Positions 1 to 14,400 of a DNA stretch of 64,000 nt are shown here, piece after piece. Below the pieces are notes generated by a model. It was given only the letters and a program-made list of their open reading frames with translations. It did not search any database and was not told the origin of the DNA. Position 1 is the stretch's first letter; each line of letters opens with the position of its first letter. The stretch comes from Trichoplusia ni (Eukaryota > Arthropoda > Insecta > Lepidoptera > Noctuidae), in the NCBI RefSeq assembly GCF_003590095.1, contig NC_039498.1, positions 4,464,001-4,528,000 on the forward strand. The letters run 5' to 3'. The translations under genes were made by a program, and so were the position numbers.

Positions 1-3000
1 TGTAAAAACGAGGGCCTTGATTTTTCTTCTTTTTGGACCTCCCTTTATTCCAAGGCTGCTTTGCTCATGTTCTAATGGACGTCAGTTTTTATGTTTTTTA
101 AGAGTCTTTAATGGGATTACGTGTAACGTCGCAGAAAATATTTCCCAGCTCAATTTTACTTTCGTGCTCTATATATTAGTAGTATCATCTATCTACTTTA
201 TTTTTCGTTCTGTGCCTGATGTTTTATAGTCAGTAAAATTGTCTGTCCTTCAAATTTGTGCTTAACAACCTTAATATTTTGTAGTCAATTAAATTGTTAT
301 AATTATAATAAGCTTTGAACTCTAAGCCTCGTTGATAAACTAAAACGAATGCCACATTAGATAAAATTTGACGTTTATTAATCCTACAATAATATATTCA
401 GCCATATAACCTTTTTGACAGGTCGTATGTAAACAAATGAAAGTGCTAGATATCCGGATTAGCGGTGAACCTGCCGCGTTGTTCTGTTGGATTAAGCAGT
501 CATTGGAAATTTCAATATTGTTCGAAGGGACGAACGAACATTTCCTCCCCCACACACGTATTACTGGTGCCGAAATTAGTTTCCACCATTTGTATATTCG
601 ATAATTAGATGTGGTTTAGTCGGTTTAGAAACGTCGATAACAATTTCAGTGAACCGCAAACTGTATTTGTGTATTTCAAAACCATGTTCCTACGACAATA
701 TTAATTACGTGATCAAGATACTTAATAATTTGTATTAAGTTGAATGGAGCCACAAAACTGCTTATAACGTAATTGTTTGCCAACTTTCCAATAACTGTTA
801 TGGGGAAGCCCCATACAAATAGTTTCGTTAAGTAAATTAGGAAACTCGGCGCTAATTATTAAAGTCGAATGAAAGATTTGAGTTATGGAAGCACTTTAGT
901 TATTCAATAACTCTTGTTTTGTTGGAAGGGGATTTTCTAAATGCTCTATGGGTCTTGCTTACGTAAAATGTCCTTTACGAATAATGGATATTCCATTCTT
1001 TTTATTCTATTCTTTGAATCTACGATTTTGAAATGACCACGTACGTAAAACCTATGCTTGTTCTATAAGTTTGTAAAAAGCTACCAACGGTGGTTTTATA
1101 TTGTATGTATTTATACTTTGCAGCTAGATTGTCAATAATTGCCAAAAAAGTTAAAAACTATCGTTTTTGAAGAGAATCTTATTATGTATTTAAAATATTT
1201 CAACATGTTAATTCGTCCGCGAACCTGTTTTTTTTACTTCTCGTTATGGACTCAGTATAAAAGCGTTTAGGCTCATAAATTACAATAGTAGCGCACAGAG
1301 TGATAGGATTTCATGCGACTCTACCCCTTTGTGTTCGACATCCACGTAATGTTCGCTAATTATGATAATAGAAACTTAGTTTAAATAACGATTATTTTTT
1401 AAACTGCACTATACATTATCAAGCATAGAAAATTTAAAATATATTTGCAACGTTTAAATTCGACACTTTTACTTTTTCATTAGCGTACGTGTTAGAAGCC
1501 TCAGTAGAGCCAAACAAACCAGATAATGAAGCATATGTAACTCGCTTCACACTTCACTAACCCCTAAAAGCTTTCCGTGACTAATTATACGAACTAAACA
1601 GGGTGATGCCGCTCAAACTCGTGGTTACTCAGCACTACCCAGCAGCTACAAAAACACGGCCGAGTTCTACCACTAAAGCATTGTTCCCGTTAACACCGAG
1701 CTGCACTCAACCAATGTAAACCTACCAATCCATCCAAAATTTCCAACAACTAGAAGCAACGAAACAAAATTTGCTTAATCGCAGCTCGCGGTGACGCAGC
1801 TCCATTCGAAAGTTCGGTTGTTCTTCCAGGTTTGCATAAAGGTAAATCTAAAGCTGGCTTTACCGCCACTGGGCTTAAACCTAACATAATACACTCTCTA
1901 TGGCAACATAAAAGCGCACACATTACACAATGTCACTTTAAATGACACACAGATAATGGCCGCATTACCGTGCATTTTCTATAATTTTGAAACAACCTTA
2001 GGCTTCTAATCGCTGTAAAGGACGTAATGGTATGCAAAGCTCGACATTATCCTCATCATTCTAATGATAGGAAATTGCACTTAATGCGCTAATATGTTAT
2101 ACGCTTTTCGTTGAAGGGTAAGTTAAGGGTTTACTTGAATGTTCCGCGAGGCCGCAATCATTACGCGACCGCCCTGTCTGTGTGCCCAGCGCCAATTAAT
2201 AACAAACTCCAAGTACTGAATGCAAATTCAAACATAATTAGTTTTCCAGTTCAAATCTCGCCCTGGAACCAACTTTATGCAGCGTTTCGTAGTTTTTAAC
2301 TCCATCAAGTGCAAATTAAACCCTTCTTCGTTTACACTTGCCGTTTCAATATTTTAGGTTTTCGTAAAGCAGTTTCATCAAACTGTTTTAATTAATGTTT
2401 CATGTTACTAAAGTTTGCTCTTGTATTTGTCCGTGGTATTTAGTTCGTTTCAAAGCTTTACTTTAATAGCGGTCGGGTGTGTAAACATCGTGTAGAATAT
2501 TTTGTAATTGAGTTTTATTTTAAACTCTAGCAAACTTACTTGATACTCAATAAATTACAAAGGCTGTACGACATAATCCAGTAACGTGCGACGTATATGT
2601 CACGGGCTGGAGCTCTCAGCGATGCCAGATATGGAAAGCATGCAAATATGTAAAATTCCGGAGTAACTGACTTGTATAGGAATGTTCCTCGTTACCAGTC
2701 GAGGACTCGTTGGTGGACAGTTCTTTATATTTTAGAACTTTTATATTTCTGTACTGCTGCTATACGAGAAAAAAAACATTCAATACTAACTTCATTTAGG
2801 TATCTTTTACTTTAAAAAGTTACAACTGAAATCGACCTCCTCTTTCGCCATTAAACGTGTAATATAAATATCGAATGTTTTTAAAACAAACAAAAGAATA
2901 CTTTTAAAGCAACAAATTATAGATATAAATACTTCTTTTGCAATAACCACATAAATATGTACATATATAGAAACAGTCCTGCATTACATTGCTATGCATA

Positions 3001-4074
3001 CGTCGTGTGGTCCACAAGTATATTATAAAGAAGATTCAAATGTATGGAACTAGATCCCAATTCACAACCACGATTGCGTACAGAATATTTTATACTTGTT
3101 TGCATGTACATTGAACTGGGGTACTTGATCTCATATTTATAATTTAACATTATATTGTTACATACGAAGTGAACCGATAGTTATTATGAAATTTACTTCG
3201 ATTGAGTTGAAGCGCTTCGATTCAAAAGACGCCTAGACCTATAATATCATTTCAATCGATCAAAAATATTCCCCAATCAATGCATTTTGCAAATACATAT
3301 ATAATGCTGTTTTACTGTTATTAGTGATCACAAAAATGTATGAGTATTGTCAAATTTGAATAATGCTATTAAGGAGACAGTATATTTGTGAAAATATTAC
3401 GCACATATTTATTTTACCATTATAAGTGTCATAGATAAATATCGTAATAATTACACAGTATGAGGTTTTCCAGTTAAATAAAACCTCTTTTAATACGGCA
3501 GTGCAGGTTTGTACCGTAAACCACGATTGATCTCAAACTTTATTAATATCGTGTACTGCAAGCAAAGTGGCCGACCACTTTATATTACAAACTCATAAAT
3601 ATACAAAACTGTTCTATAATGTGCGAGACACTTGATATTAATACTTCAATAGAAAAACGAAAAAGTAAGCCCAACATACTTATTGCGAAAACTATTCAAT
3701 GAAATTTGATGTTAAATTATTCTGTGTTAATAGGATTTATAATCTCTTTCACGTATGTGATTTCACTTTATCATAATTTTCTTTTTAAGGCAACAGGATA
3801 CGTCAAGACTCCTTCGACAAATATTGAAATAAACTGAAGAGCCTTTGATATAAGTTCTAGTTTACAGTAAAAAGTATAATGCATTACCATCACAATTTGT
3901 AATAGTGCCAATTATGATATCATAATTTTCCGCAAACAACGCAATCAAATCACCAGTATCTATAGCAAATAGCAATCAAGAATATGAATTGCAAATCTGT
4001 AAGCCGCTTAATTAAGCATTTAATGAAAGTTAATTTGTTCATTTGATTATATTATTACAGTTTGTGAAAAACGT

Positions 4075-4295
4075 ATTTGACTAAAAAACTGCTTAATCCG
4101 TCAGAGAGATTTCCAAAATATATTCGATACGTATTTTTCTCTATCTCGTAATCAAGTGGAGAGGATATAGTGATTTAAAATCTCATGTTACGTCACTTAC
4201 CACTACAATGTTTACAAGCAAGTGATGTTTTTACCCCAACTAACAAACTTCAGTGCTTTTATAATTTTTTAATGATGTGATAAAATGAAAAATAC
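4075..4295 (+). repeat. MITE-like repeat, copy 1
   Basis: Seen by eye as similar to the reverse complement of 11,392-11,646 and to 37,872-37,995. Shared blocks in the same order are a TCCGTCAGAGAGATTTCC-like start, a GATACGTATTT block, a GTGATTTAAAATCTC block, an ACGTCACTTAC block and a TTTTTAATGATGTG block. The right terminal inverted repeat is degenerate in this copy. The family name is unknown to me. Confidence 0.55.
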
Positions 4296-6371
4296 GATTT
4301 CAATCATAAGATTAAGTCAAGTAATTTATTGAGACAGTAACTGATATCGCTTTTCCATCTTTATTTCCTTTCGTGCCTGCAAACAATATCGTAACAATAG
4401 ATTGATCGAATTTGAGATAATTGCTTAATATGTAAACGTATTTAATAATCCAAAATGTTGGACGTTTATTTGTTGTGAAAATAGATAATTTATTTTATAT
4501 ATTAAACTGAGGAATTTGATTTATTTATTCGATGCGAAATCGTGGATGAAAGGAATCCTTGTGTATATACCTAACACTAATTCTTAATACTCCATTTAAT
4601 ATGAACAAATCAAGATGCCTTGAAAATTTACTGTTTTCGGGTTGTACCTATAAGAAATAAAATATTTTCATGAAAACTCAACAGGTTATAAAGCTTCCAG
4701 GTAAAGTATTAGGTTGAGTCGTCAGAGTAAATCCCCGCATAATTATGTTTTCACTAATTTCACTTTCTGCATATTTTTTCCGCTACATGCCGCATAAACG
4801 GAACATGCTGTCCTTGCGTGCATAAATCGACATATTAATAACGATGCGTGATCGCGCTTCTTTTTACTCAATTGATTTGTAAACCTCATGAACGACTGTT
4901 TTACGTTAAATCACATCTCACGATAACAATGCAACATCTGTAAATGGTTATTCAATGAATTATGAAATAAATAAACCGATTCAGTATTTCTAGTGGTTTT
5001 GAGTAATTACTCTTTCGCTCTGTAAACTTCCTGTTACAAGTTTTGCACAAAGCATTTCAACGAATTATTGGTTTGATTTTGTAAATAGGAAGTCATTCGG
5101 ACGTTTATTACAAGAGGTGCTTTCGATTCAGTGTTCTGTAAAAGCAGATCGAACGTTGGAGGAGCCTCAAGTGTCCAGACACTCGGTGTGTTCGAGCGCT
5201 CAAACGCGAAGTTGGCCATGTCGGAACGAGCATTTAGACAAGACAGCAATTAGTCAATTTGAGTGCAGATGCAATATTTACACTGAACATTTCCTCTCTA
5301 GTTAATCCACCCAACATCAGCGGGTTAATTAAAAGCCAATGCTTACCAATTACCGAATTCCGAATTCTACTGTTGACCCCGAGAATTTGGAATACGCAGA
5401 CCGTATAAATTCATTCGCGGCCACATTGATACGCCAGGAGCGTGATAAATGCACTACAACTACCACTATTTGTACTGAAAAAGCAGAACATTAATGGTGC
5501 GTGTAAAATCTGATAAATGCGCGACTATTAAATTACATACAATGCTTACTCTGCTTGTTACTCGTAACAGTCGACAAATCATTCTCGTTACTAGTGTGTG
5601 TCGAGCTGTTAGGATGCAACTGAAGCCTTTTTCAGACCATAAATATTACATTGTAATACAGACGAAAATTTTAAATGTAACAAACTTGCAAAAAATCCCT
5701 TGTTACAAACTAGGTTTGCATAAAAAAGACAAATGTTGATAATACTTCGATTCCAAATTGAAGGATTGATGCAAAAACGGAAATTACAAATTAAAAATTA
5801 CCTATTATTAAATCGGTGCATCAATTACGTAACGAAGAGCATCCGCTCGCAGGAATAAGTCATTTATTACGAAACGGTGTATAATTGTATAATGGCGAGG
5901 TTGGCAGGCCTGCTGGCCGTACACCTGACATGCATCTAGCTCGGAGCGCTGCCTACCCGTCCGTCTATCTGCCAGTTATTCAATCATAGCTAATTGAGAT
6001 CACTTATACCGGGATACATGAAATTTTGATCTACCTTTCACTAGATTTCACTTGCAAATTTTGAGTCTTTTTTGTAATATTGAATTCGGAGAGTAATACT
6101 AAAGTTTGTTCATTTTGTTAGACCACTTTTTGGGCTTACAAACTTTGAGTATATTTAAGACTTGAAAATAAAGAAGATGAAGATTTCTTGTAAAAAATCT
6201 TAAATAGGAATCAAGCAACAGCAGGATCGATCGCAGGTTAAAGCTAAGATAACAATTTCTTCTGTGTTTTGGGAGGCAAGTTAAATAGTGGATCCTGGCG
6301 GTTATTTATATTATCTTTGTCGGTCGTCACGTTTAGTAAGAAGCTAGAAAGTCTGACAACCAGTCTTAATA

Positions 6372-6518
6372 AGGGGTATTGTGTTACCCAGGTTTGAGAA
6401 GTTCAGATAAGCAGTCGCTCCTTGAAAAACACGGGTATTTAGCTGCATCTAGTAACACTGGAAGCCGACCCCAACATAGTTGGGAAGAGGCTAGGGCGAT
6501 GGCGATTATGTTGTACTG
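6372..6518 (+). mobile_element. 3'-end fragment of a lepidopteran LINE
   Basis: The block around 6,470-6,505 (GGAAGCCGACCCCAACATAG, then TTGGGAAGAGGCTAGG) matches what I remember as a very common 3' terminus of lepidopteran non-LTR retrotransposons. It is preceded by the usual 'CAGTCGCTCCTTG' segment and followed by a degenerate GATGGCGATTATG tail. No open reading frame remains. The family is inferred from memory. Confidence 0.6.
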
Positions 6519-8363
6519 CCACTTAATGTCACGTGTTAATTTGGACACTTTTTAAATTAAGCTTACTCAGACTTTCTAGTGCTCATTACGCTTCCAGCCT
6601 TAATACAGTTAGTACTTTATTTATAGCCTAGTCTGCATTGGATAGAAATACTTTGTTGCGCCTGCACAAAATACCTTTGTAAATCTTTTAGAGCATTTAC
6701 AATGTCTTGGTTATACCGGTTGAACATCCAGTATATGTTCTCACTATAAGCAATATCGTTAAAACAATATTTCAAGTACAAAAAATAAAAATTCGTTTAA
6801 GATATGTTAAATTGAAAAACTAAACAAGGTATCAAAGGTACACATGTTTTTGAGTGTGAGGCTTGCACGATTAAACAAATGACGTTTATCAATACTCGAA
6901 TAATGACAACTTAACGTAAAGCCAAAGTAAATTAAATTGAGATGAATCTCATTCACATAATCAGGTAAATCAAGTTATTACCTCTGCAAACAGTATAAGT
7001 TGATTGATTGCAATATTAATGAGATCAAAAAGGGAAATGGTGTTCACGGCCACAATATATTTCCCGAAATACGTCGCTGATAAAATAATTTACGCCCACG
7101 GCTGACTCAAATACTTTTGAAAATGTAAATCAGGTTTGACCAACGACCTTTGTTATTTATGTACATAAAAATTGGAATAATTGTGAGTTTGATTAAGCCC
7201 TTCGAAAACGAGGTAACACAACTCTTTGATATCTAACTTTAGTATCTAAGCCACCTTACCAACTCAATTTGATCATTTTCGTTCAGTTCGTATGGCTACA
7301 CGACAGGCATGGTACAATAAAGTCGTCGAATAACTACTGATGCTTACATTTTTGCACATTCATGGAACTTTCTATATCTTAGGCACAATGACTTCTTTTT
7401 TATTTTATATTCTTATAAAAATAAAGGGCATTGAACAAGCTGCTTGTTTTTGATAGTGATTCAAATTACTATCCAGATCTCTTTACAATGTTTCTACAGC
7501 AAATAATGTTCTCGCGTGTCTACTAATCTTGATATAAATACTCTTCAAAGCAAATAGTAAAACGCACATTTTTATGATAACTACAAAGGGAACGGAAAAT
7601 GGTGGGAAAACGAATAACAATTCTCGACTGTTTATAACAGCCGAACTAAAAGCTAATCGTAAATGTAAAAGTGTTACAGCCATTTGTAAGGAAATCCCAT
7701 GCTTGTATACTCGCCAAGGTTCTTCATAATGTTTCTGACTGACATTGTCACAAATGTCTCAATTCATCCTTATACGAAAGATACTACACCGCATGTACAC
7801 ACAATGTAGTATAACTAGACTAAAATCTATTCCCCGTTTCTCGAAAACGTAGCTTTACAGCGACAAGTCTAGGTATTCACTGGGCTTACCGTTAGGCCCC
7901 TATGACTAACAGGATTAATCAGTGTAGGAAGGTGCGGAAAATGCTAGATTGAGAAGGAAGGCGCTCGAGTGCGCGGATTACTGTGTGGCACGAGAGGAGT
8001 CCTGACGAGGTGCGGGCTCGAGCCGATTTGATTAAGATTAGCGTGTAGCAGAAACAAGTACCTGGCAATCTCAAGTATACACAGACATTCTACGTGTTAT
8101 GTCCGTAATACGACAGTAAAAACATTTTTGCACAGGAGTTTTATGAATTTCGTAGGAACAATATTCATATCTAAATTGTGCTGAGAGATTTAGAATCAGA
8201 TTGACGCCACGTTTGCTCGGCAGTTACAACTTGTAACTAACATCATTTCAGCAGGAGTAAAACGTGACACTTAAAAAAAAAATGTATAGCTGTTGATATC
8301 ATAATTTAAATTTAAGCAAATTTCAACTTTACATTAGAGTACTTAAAAGTATTTTTCCTTCAG

Positions 8364-8495
8364 ATCCGTGACCACTTGACCCCGCTGGAGATAATGGCGT
8401 CGCTGCTGGCTGCCATAGCCCACGACATGGACCATCCCGGCGTGAACCAGCCCTTCCTGATCGCCACGTCCAATCATCTCGCTGCTTTATACCGG
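8364..8495 (+). CDS. PDE7: PDE7 exon: HD metal-binding part of the catalytic domain
   Basis: Acceptor TTCCTTCAG at 8363 and donor CGG|GTAAGT after 8495; phase 0 at both ends; 44 codons. It encodes IRDHLTPLEIMASLLAAIAH and then DMDHPGVNQPFLIATSN, including the conserved His-Asp metal ligands. The exon is clearly GC-richer than its flanks. Confidence 0.9.
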
Positions 8496-11400
8496 GTAAG
8501 TAACTATTGTACCTATAGGAAACAAAGAAGTGATGGAGGTTAAAGACTATGAACAAACTTTCGAAGGATCATAGCATTGTTGTTATTAAATTTTGGCATA
8601 AATCGTCATCGGAAAGATAGAATGTGAGGCTAGTATACAGATTACTTGGTATACGATCATTGGTTTACCAAAAATAATTGTTTCGTAAAACAGCCAAAAA
8701 CATTTGACTTAAATTGATCATCCTCATCATTAAATATCATCAAAGTTCTAAAATCTCAATGGCCATTACTTTGATACATTTTTTAATGAAAAAGACAATG
8801 GCGTGTTATTCTAATCTTAATAGGGAATGACGGCATTAATTATATTTTTAGCCTTCATTTTGAACGTCCAATCTAAAGTAAATTATAAACTATTGAAGCT
8901 CGAGGGAACGTGAAATTGAATCACAGATGCGGTGTTTCTCCTCGATAGTGGAACATAATATTGTTTGTTCGAAACAGGCGGGCTATGGGGGCGAGTAACT
9001 CTGTGGTCCGGGTAAGGGTAGGCGCAGACCGAGAGAAGTTAAATTATTTTCACATCATATGCGCTAGAATGTATAAATTGTTTTTTATATATGACTACCG
9101 CTTTTCGCACTCGTAATTTAAGAAATCGCCTCTCATTGTATGTGACGCCGACTTTTGACTCATATTTAGGGACTTGATCGCTGCGAAACTTATCAGATTG
9201 ACTGCGATAAAGCATAACTCGTAAATAAATATAAGGTAATTTCTCGTAATTTATTATAAGGTGTCTCTTTGTACAACCGCGTCCTAACGGTCGTATTAGA
9301 GCATATGAAAATAAACGCCGTTAGCAAAATTAAATTTGTCCTTTTAGTCCTTGAAATATTTGTTTCGCTTCGGCCATGTCAGTCTGCGCTGACCCCAGTA
9401 TTCCCTGCAAGAGATCGCTATTAGCGATGCGATGTTGCTTTGTATTATTCTCTTCAAATACAGATACTAAGTGAGTATACTTTAAACTTTGCCAGATTGC
9501 TTTCAATTCGAGCTGTGATAGTAGGGTCAGTATTAAAACTCTTTCGAATGTACTTATGGTCAAATATTATTTGGTGCATAAGAAATGCGATTATTTTAGA
9601 GACATCATTATTTAATTCTGCAGTTGTAGGAAATTATAAAAAGTTATAAAAATATTTTGTTGGACACGGTTTAAAACGATTGAAAAAATTATTAAATATC
9701 TTGAACAAAATATTATTTTTCGTCTCTTTTTTTTCTTGTAAAGTATTTGCCCTGCAGTGGACCTAGAGTAACAAATAATCGAATATACTTAATGATGCTT
9801 TTTCCTTTGAATCTTGTTTAAATTGTAAATGTTTTCGTATTTAACAATTCATTTACGTCGCCAGCAAAATGTAAAGGTTGCCTCGAGGCGTCTCGTGTTT
9901 ACAAGGGTAATGGAATAAAAACGTGGATGTATAAAACCAAAAAATATTAAATATTATTACTATTTCTTTGTAGACATTCAGAAATATGTTTTCGTAAACT
10001 TCTTAGAAAACATTTTTATCAATATTGTTGAAACGAGCGTGGCTTACTTTTCTCTGAATGTTCTACAGTCCTTGGACGAAAAACAAGTATTTAAAACACT
10101 TCATACATTTATAGTAGTTCGAACTGACAATTCTTTTGAAATAGACAGTACCTAACTATAATACTAACAGTCGATACCTATCTGACTGGAAGCCGGCTCT
10201 AAATTCGGCTTTGCTCTGTGAAACAGTCAATACTGTAATCCGCTCAAACTACAGCCTCCGACGTCTCTTGCGCTCCCCCTGGCTATTTCCATCGCTTTAT
10301 TCAAACACTTTTGAAATCCAACTGACAGCCCGACACTTGTGCACCCGAAAAAGCATTGTCAATTCAGAGTTATTTTTTTTTAAACTTCCAATTACTTTTT
10401 TTAATTAATACGAACAATTGCATACGTTTATCCAAACAACAATAACAGTTATTTCAGAGATATAACAAAAAAACAAAACCTAGTTATTTATTTTGTTAAA
10501 AATGATGATTTTTCGAGCATCATTCCGTTTGCTTTGTGTACAAGTGTGGCCGTTACGAGTACCCTAGTCTAGTTTAAATTCGCTTTGACTGTTACAAGGA
10601 CTCTTCAGAAGGATATCGATATAGGACGGGTTTGTACTGCAGGCCTTTGACAATTATATACGCGGTTTCGTTAGAGTGACACGGTTGCATGAGTTTCACT
10701 AGTACATACCTTAGCGATGAAATGATTTAATTGCAACCGTTGTTCATATAGCAGCAGTATAATTTGGCTATACCTAAATACCTTTATCTTTAGAAGACCT
10801 ATCTGTTAAAGATCGGAGTATTTAAGTCGGCCGTAAAGAAAGGTATCTTACAAAAAGGGATCTCTAATATTGGTCCTTTAAAAACATGTTAAATCTAGGT
10901 TTGTATATATGTGTTCAATTCATTATTTGGTTTCGCATCGTTTCCATTTCAACAATGTTTCGACCTTTCACAATAACATGAGAATGAAGGTATCTCTATA
11001 AATAATTGTCAAAAATATTGATCAATCTCGGCGATCACTGAATCCACATCAATCCATCAGTTTATTGAGCGCCACTCGATACATTACTGTATGCTATACA
11101 ATCATCATACCAATATTGTAATCCTCGCAGGTTTGTTTGATTGGATTCATTTTATTTCGCCTCAATAATCCATTATGTGGTTCCGTTTTAATGCAATTTC
11201 GTTTTTATATCGCTGCGGTGTGTAATTATTTTATGTGTATGCTGATAGTAGTTTTTTGTAACTAAACTAATCAAGTTCACAATTTACTAATCAGTTACGG
11301 ATTTGTAGTTTTAGGAAAGTTGACTTTTTTAAATTTCGTTCAATGTTACTTAATAGGGTATTTCATGAATCTAATAAAATATAAATCTGTATAGTCTGTC

Positions 11401-14400
11401 AGACAGATTTCCAAAAATAACGAATAGGTATATTTCATTTTACCACATCATTAAAAAGTGAGGAAGATAAAAAGCACTTTAGATTGGCAGCCGTTGCGGT
11501 TTAAAAAAATACTTACTAGTAAGTGACGTCACACGAGATTTCAAACCACTGTATCCTTTTATTTTTTTAAATAAAAGACAAAATACGTATCTAATATTTC
11601 TTGGCAATCTCTCTTACGGACTAAACAGTGTTTTTGTCAAATTTTCTATTGACATCGTAAAAAAAGCATGTAGGTCTGGTAATAATGGAAATAATATCTT
11701 AAGTTTTAATTTCTCTTTATACGATATAACTAACAACGGTGGCTAGTCGCCCCACAGTGGGATGGTCGCAGGCTGTATAAAACAGTTTCCGCGTTGACTG
11801 GTTCCAAGTTTGGTGAAGCTGCAAATTAACATTCAGTGTTGTTACAGTGTAAATCCTCTATTTCACGGCACCTGCTTTCTGAATGGTACGCGTACCTATT
11901 TATATGTTATGTATTTTAGATTGAAATATTTTGATGTCGTGGTATACAGATACTGAAATCTACATTAAAACCAATTCAAAATGTTAACATCCTGTCCCAG
12001 TACTTTCAAACAAATTCCTAAAAAATAAAGTCTATAAAAAGCTCAAATGAGTCTTCTATTTAGCATGCAGAACTTACAATAGATAGACTACTTTTAATAT
12101 ATCAATACAAAACAACGGCTTCAAAAACCAATATAGAAAAAACTCAACTATTTATAGGAATACAGCTTCACACAGCTAGATATAAGACCCTCAACTAGAG
12201 CCTGCGTCATCGCTCAGAATCAAGTGCAATACCGTTCATAGTATCGAATATCAGAATTTGATCTGAATTCTTTTTACATATTTTTTTAAAGGCTACGTTT
12301 CAAACTTTCAAGCTTTATATTCGTGAAATTCCCTTCGAGAAATTCGAGACATTTAGATTCTCGCTTTTATTAATTGGAATTGAATACAGCGCGTGTCATT
12401 TACCCTCCTTTGTTATAAAGTTAACATGACAATACGTACGCTAATGAGCTTTAAAAATCATACGTGAAATGGACATAAATGGAATGCATATTGATTACCT
12501 TTTGTTTTTCTTTGTCATGATGTGAATTTATTAAATGATGCATCGGTTTATTTACGCGTAATTTGAGAGAGAGTCGCGAGATTGCCCGACTAGTTGCGGA
12601 TCCAAATGGAGTCTTTAATTGTGAGCTGCGGCGAGTCGAAATGAGTGGAGAGTCTTTACAATACATTTTACGCGCATTTGGATAGTTTGATATCCATTAA
12701 TACGTAACTTGTTAAATCTAAAGAAGTATGACACTTTTACGTACTTTTATGGTAACTTTAAATTAGTATTCATCTATCTCTTTTTCTTATTAATATAAAG
12801 AATTGCTGTTCGTTAGTCTCGCTAAAACTAGAGTACGGCTGAACTGATTTGGCTTAATTTAGTCTTTAAATTTTCGTAGCAGTCCAGGAAAGTTGAGAAA
12901 ATATGAAAACATACAAAAACTGTGGAATTTGAATTATTGTATTCCCTTTATCATCGACTGTAAGGCGATACGTGGGGACAGTTACATAAAAATAAATGAA
13001 AATATACGACAATTAAAGTTTTATTTCGCTTTGTCATAAAGCTCTATTGTAGTAAATGAACTCGTCGTGAAATTTCAACAGCAGCGCGGCCTTATGTGAA
13101 GCATTCGCTAAATGTCCGGCGCTCGGTCAGACTGCTAACGGATATTTAGTATCCGACATTCGACTAAATCATTTTCTGCTGCAATTGTAGAGCCAAAATT
13201 AAAGCGTAGTAAACTTTAGGAGTGAGAAAATAAAATAGATTTTTTTTTAATACTGAACACTATGATTTAATAATGAACATCATGATTTAAAGTACACTGT
13301 AGGTATTATAGGTGCATAGTAAAATTTTCCATCATTCTCGTTCTTGTTATGATTATGATTAACAATTATGATTTTTATTTAATTCAAACTTTAGCTACCT
13401 ACCTCAGTAAGAATTAACATTGTATCTTGTTCAATAAAAAAATATTATTTTAACAACAATAACATTTTTTTGCACCAAATGGCAACTATTCCACGTTAAA
13501 TTTAACCCTAGAAAGATAGTCTGCGTAAAATTGACGCATGCATTCTTGAAATATTGCTCTCTCTTTCTAAATAGCGCGAATCCGTCGCTGTGCGTTTAGG
13601 ACATCTCAGTCGCCGCTTGGAGCTCCCGTGAGGCGTGCTTGTCAATGCGGTAAGTGTCACTGATTTTGAACTATAACGACCGCGTGAGTCAAAATGACGC
13701 ATGATTATCTTTTACGTGACTTTTAAGATTTAACTCATACGATAATTATATTGTTATTTCATGTTCTACTTACGTGATAACTTATTATATATATATTTTC
13801 TTGTTATAGATATCGTGACTAATATATAATAAAATGGGTAGTTCTTTAGACGATGAGCATATCCTCTCTGCTCTTCTGCAAAGCGATGACGAGCTTGTTG
13901 GTGAGGATTCTGACAGTGAAATATCAGATCACGTAAGTGAAGATGACGTCCAGAGCGATACAGAAGAAGCGTTTATAGATGAGGTACATGAAGTGCAGCC
14001 AACGTCAAGCGGTAGTGAAATATTAGACGAACAAAATGTTATTGAACAACCAGGTTCTTCATTGGCTTCTAACAAAATCTTGACCTTGCCACAGAGGACT
14101 ATTAGAGGTAAGAATAAACATTGTTGGTCAACTTCAAAGTCCACGAGGCGTAGCCGAGTCTCTGCACTGAACATTGTCAGATCTCAAAGAGGTCCGACGC
14201 GTATGTGCCGCAATATATATGACCCACTTTTATGCTTCAAACTATTTTTTACTGATGAGATAATTTCGGAAATTGTAAAATGGACAAATGCTGAGATATC
14301 ATTGAAACGTCGGGAATCTATGACAGGTGCTACATTTCGTGACACGAATGAAGATGAAATCTATGCTTTCTTTGGTATTCTGGTAATGACAGCAGTGAGA

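Larger units (their letters stand above)
1..8363 (+). other. intronic sequence of the PDE7-type gene (upstream part)
   Basis: AT-rich non-coding sequence before the first recognisable PDE exon. Because that exon starts in the middle of the catalytic domain, this stretch should be intron of the same gene, with the 5' exons outside the window. I saw no PDE metal-binding exon (HNxxHA type) here. It holds a MITE-like copy near 4.1-4.3 kb and a LINE 3' end near 6.4 kb. Locally GC-richer patches occur near 5,893-5,980 and 7,930-8,040, with no recognisable content. Otherwise I see nothing. Confidence 0.6.
8496..13501 (+). other. PDE7 intron, part between the HD exon and piggyBac
   Basis: AT-rich intron. 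It contains MITE-like copy 2 (11,392-11,646) and a lepidopteran repeat fragment near 12.8-12.9 kb. A 77-codon minus-strand frame at 9,330-9,563 reads somewhat protein-like but matches nothing I recognise. I see nothing else. Confidence 0.6.

Noticed and set aside
9330..9563. 77-codon minus-strand frame
   Set aside because: Somewhat protein-like (SDLLQGILGSAQTDMAEAKQ) but no family, splice support or second copy recognised; left as intron.
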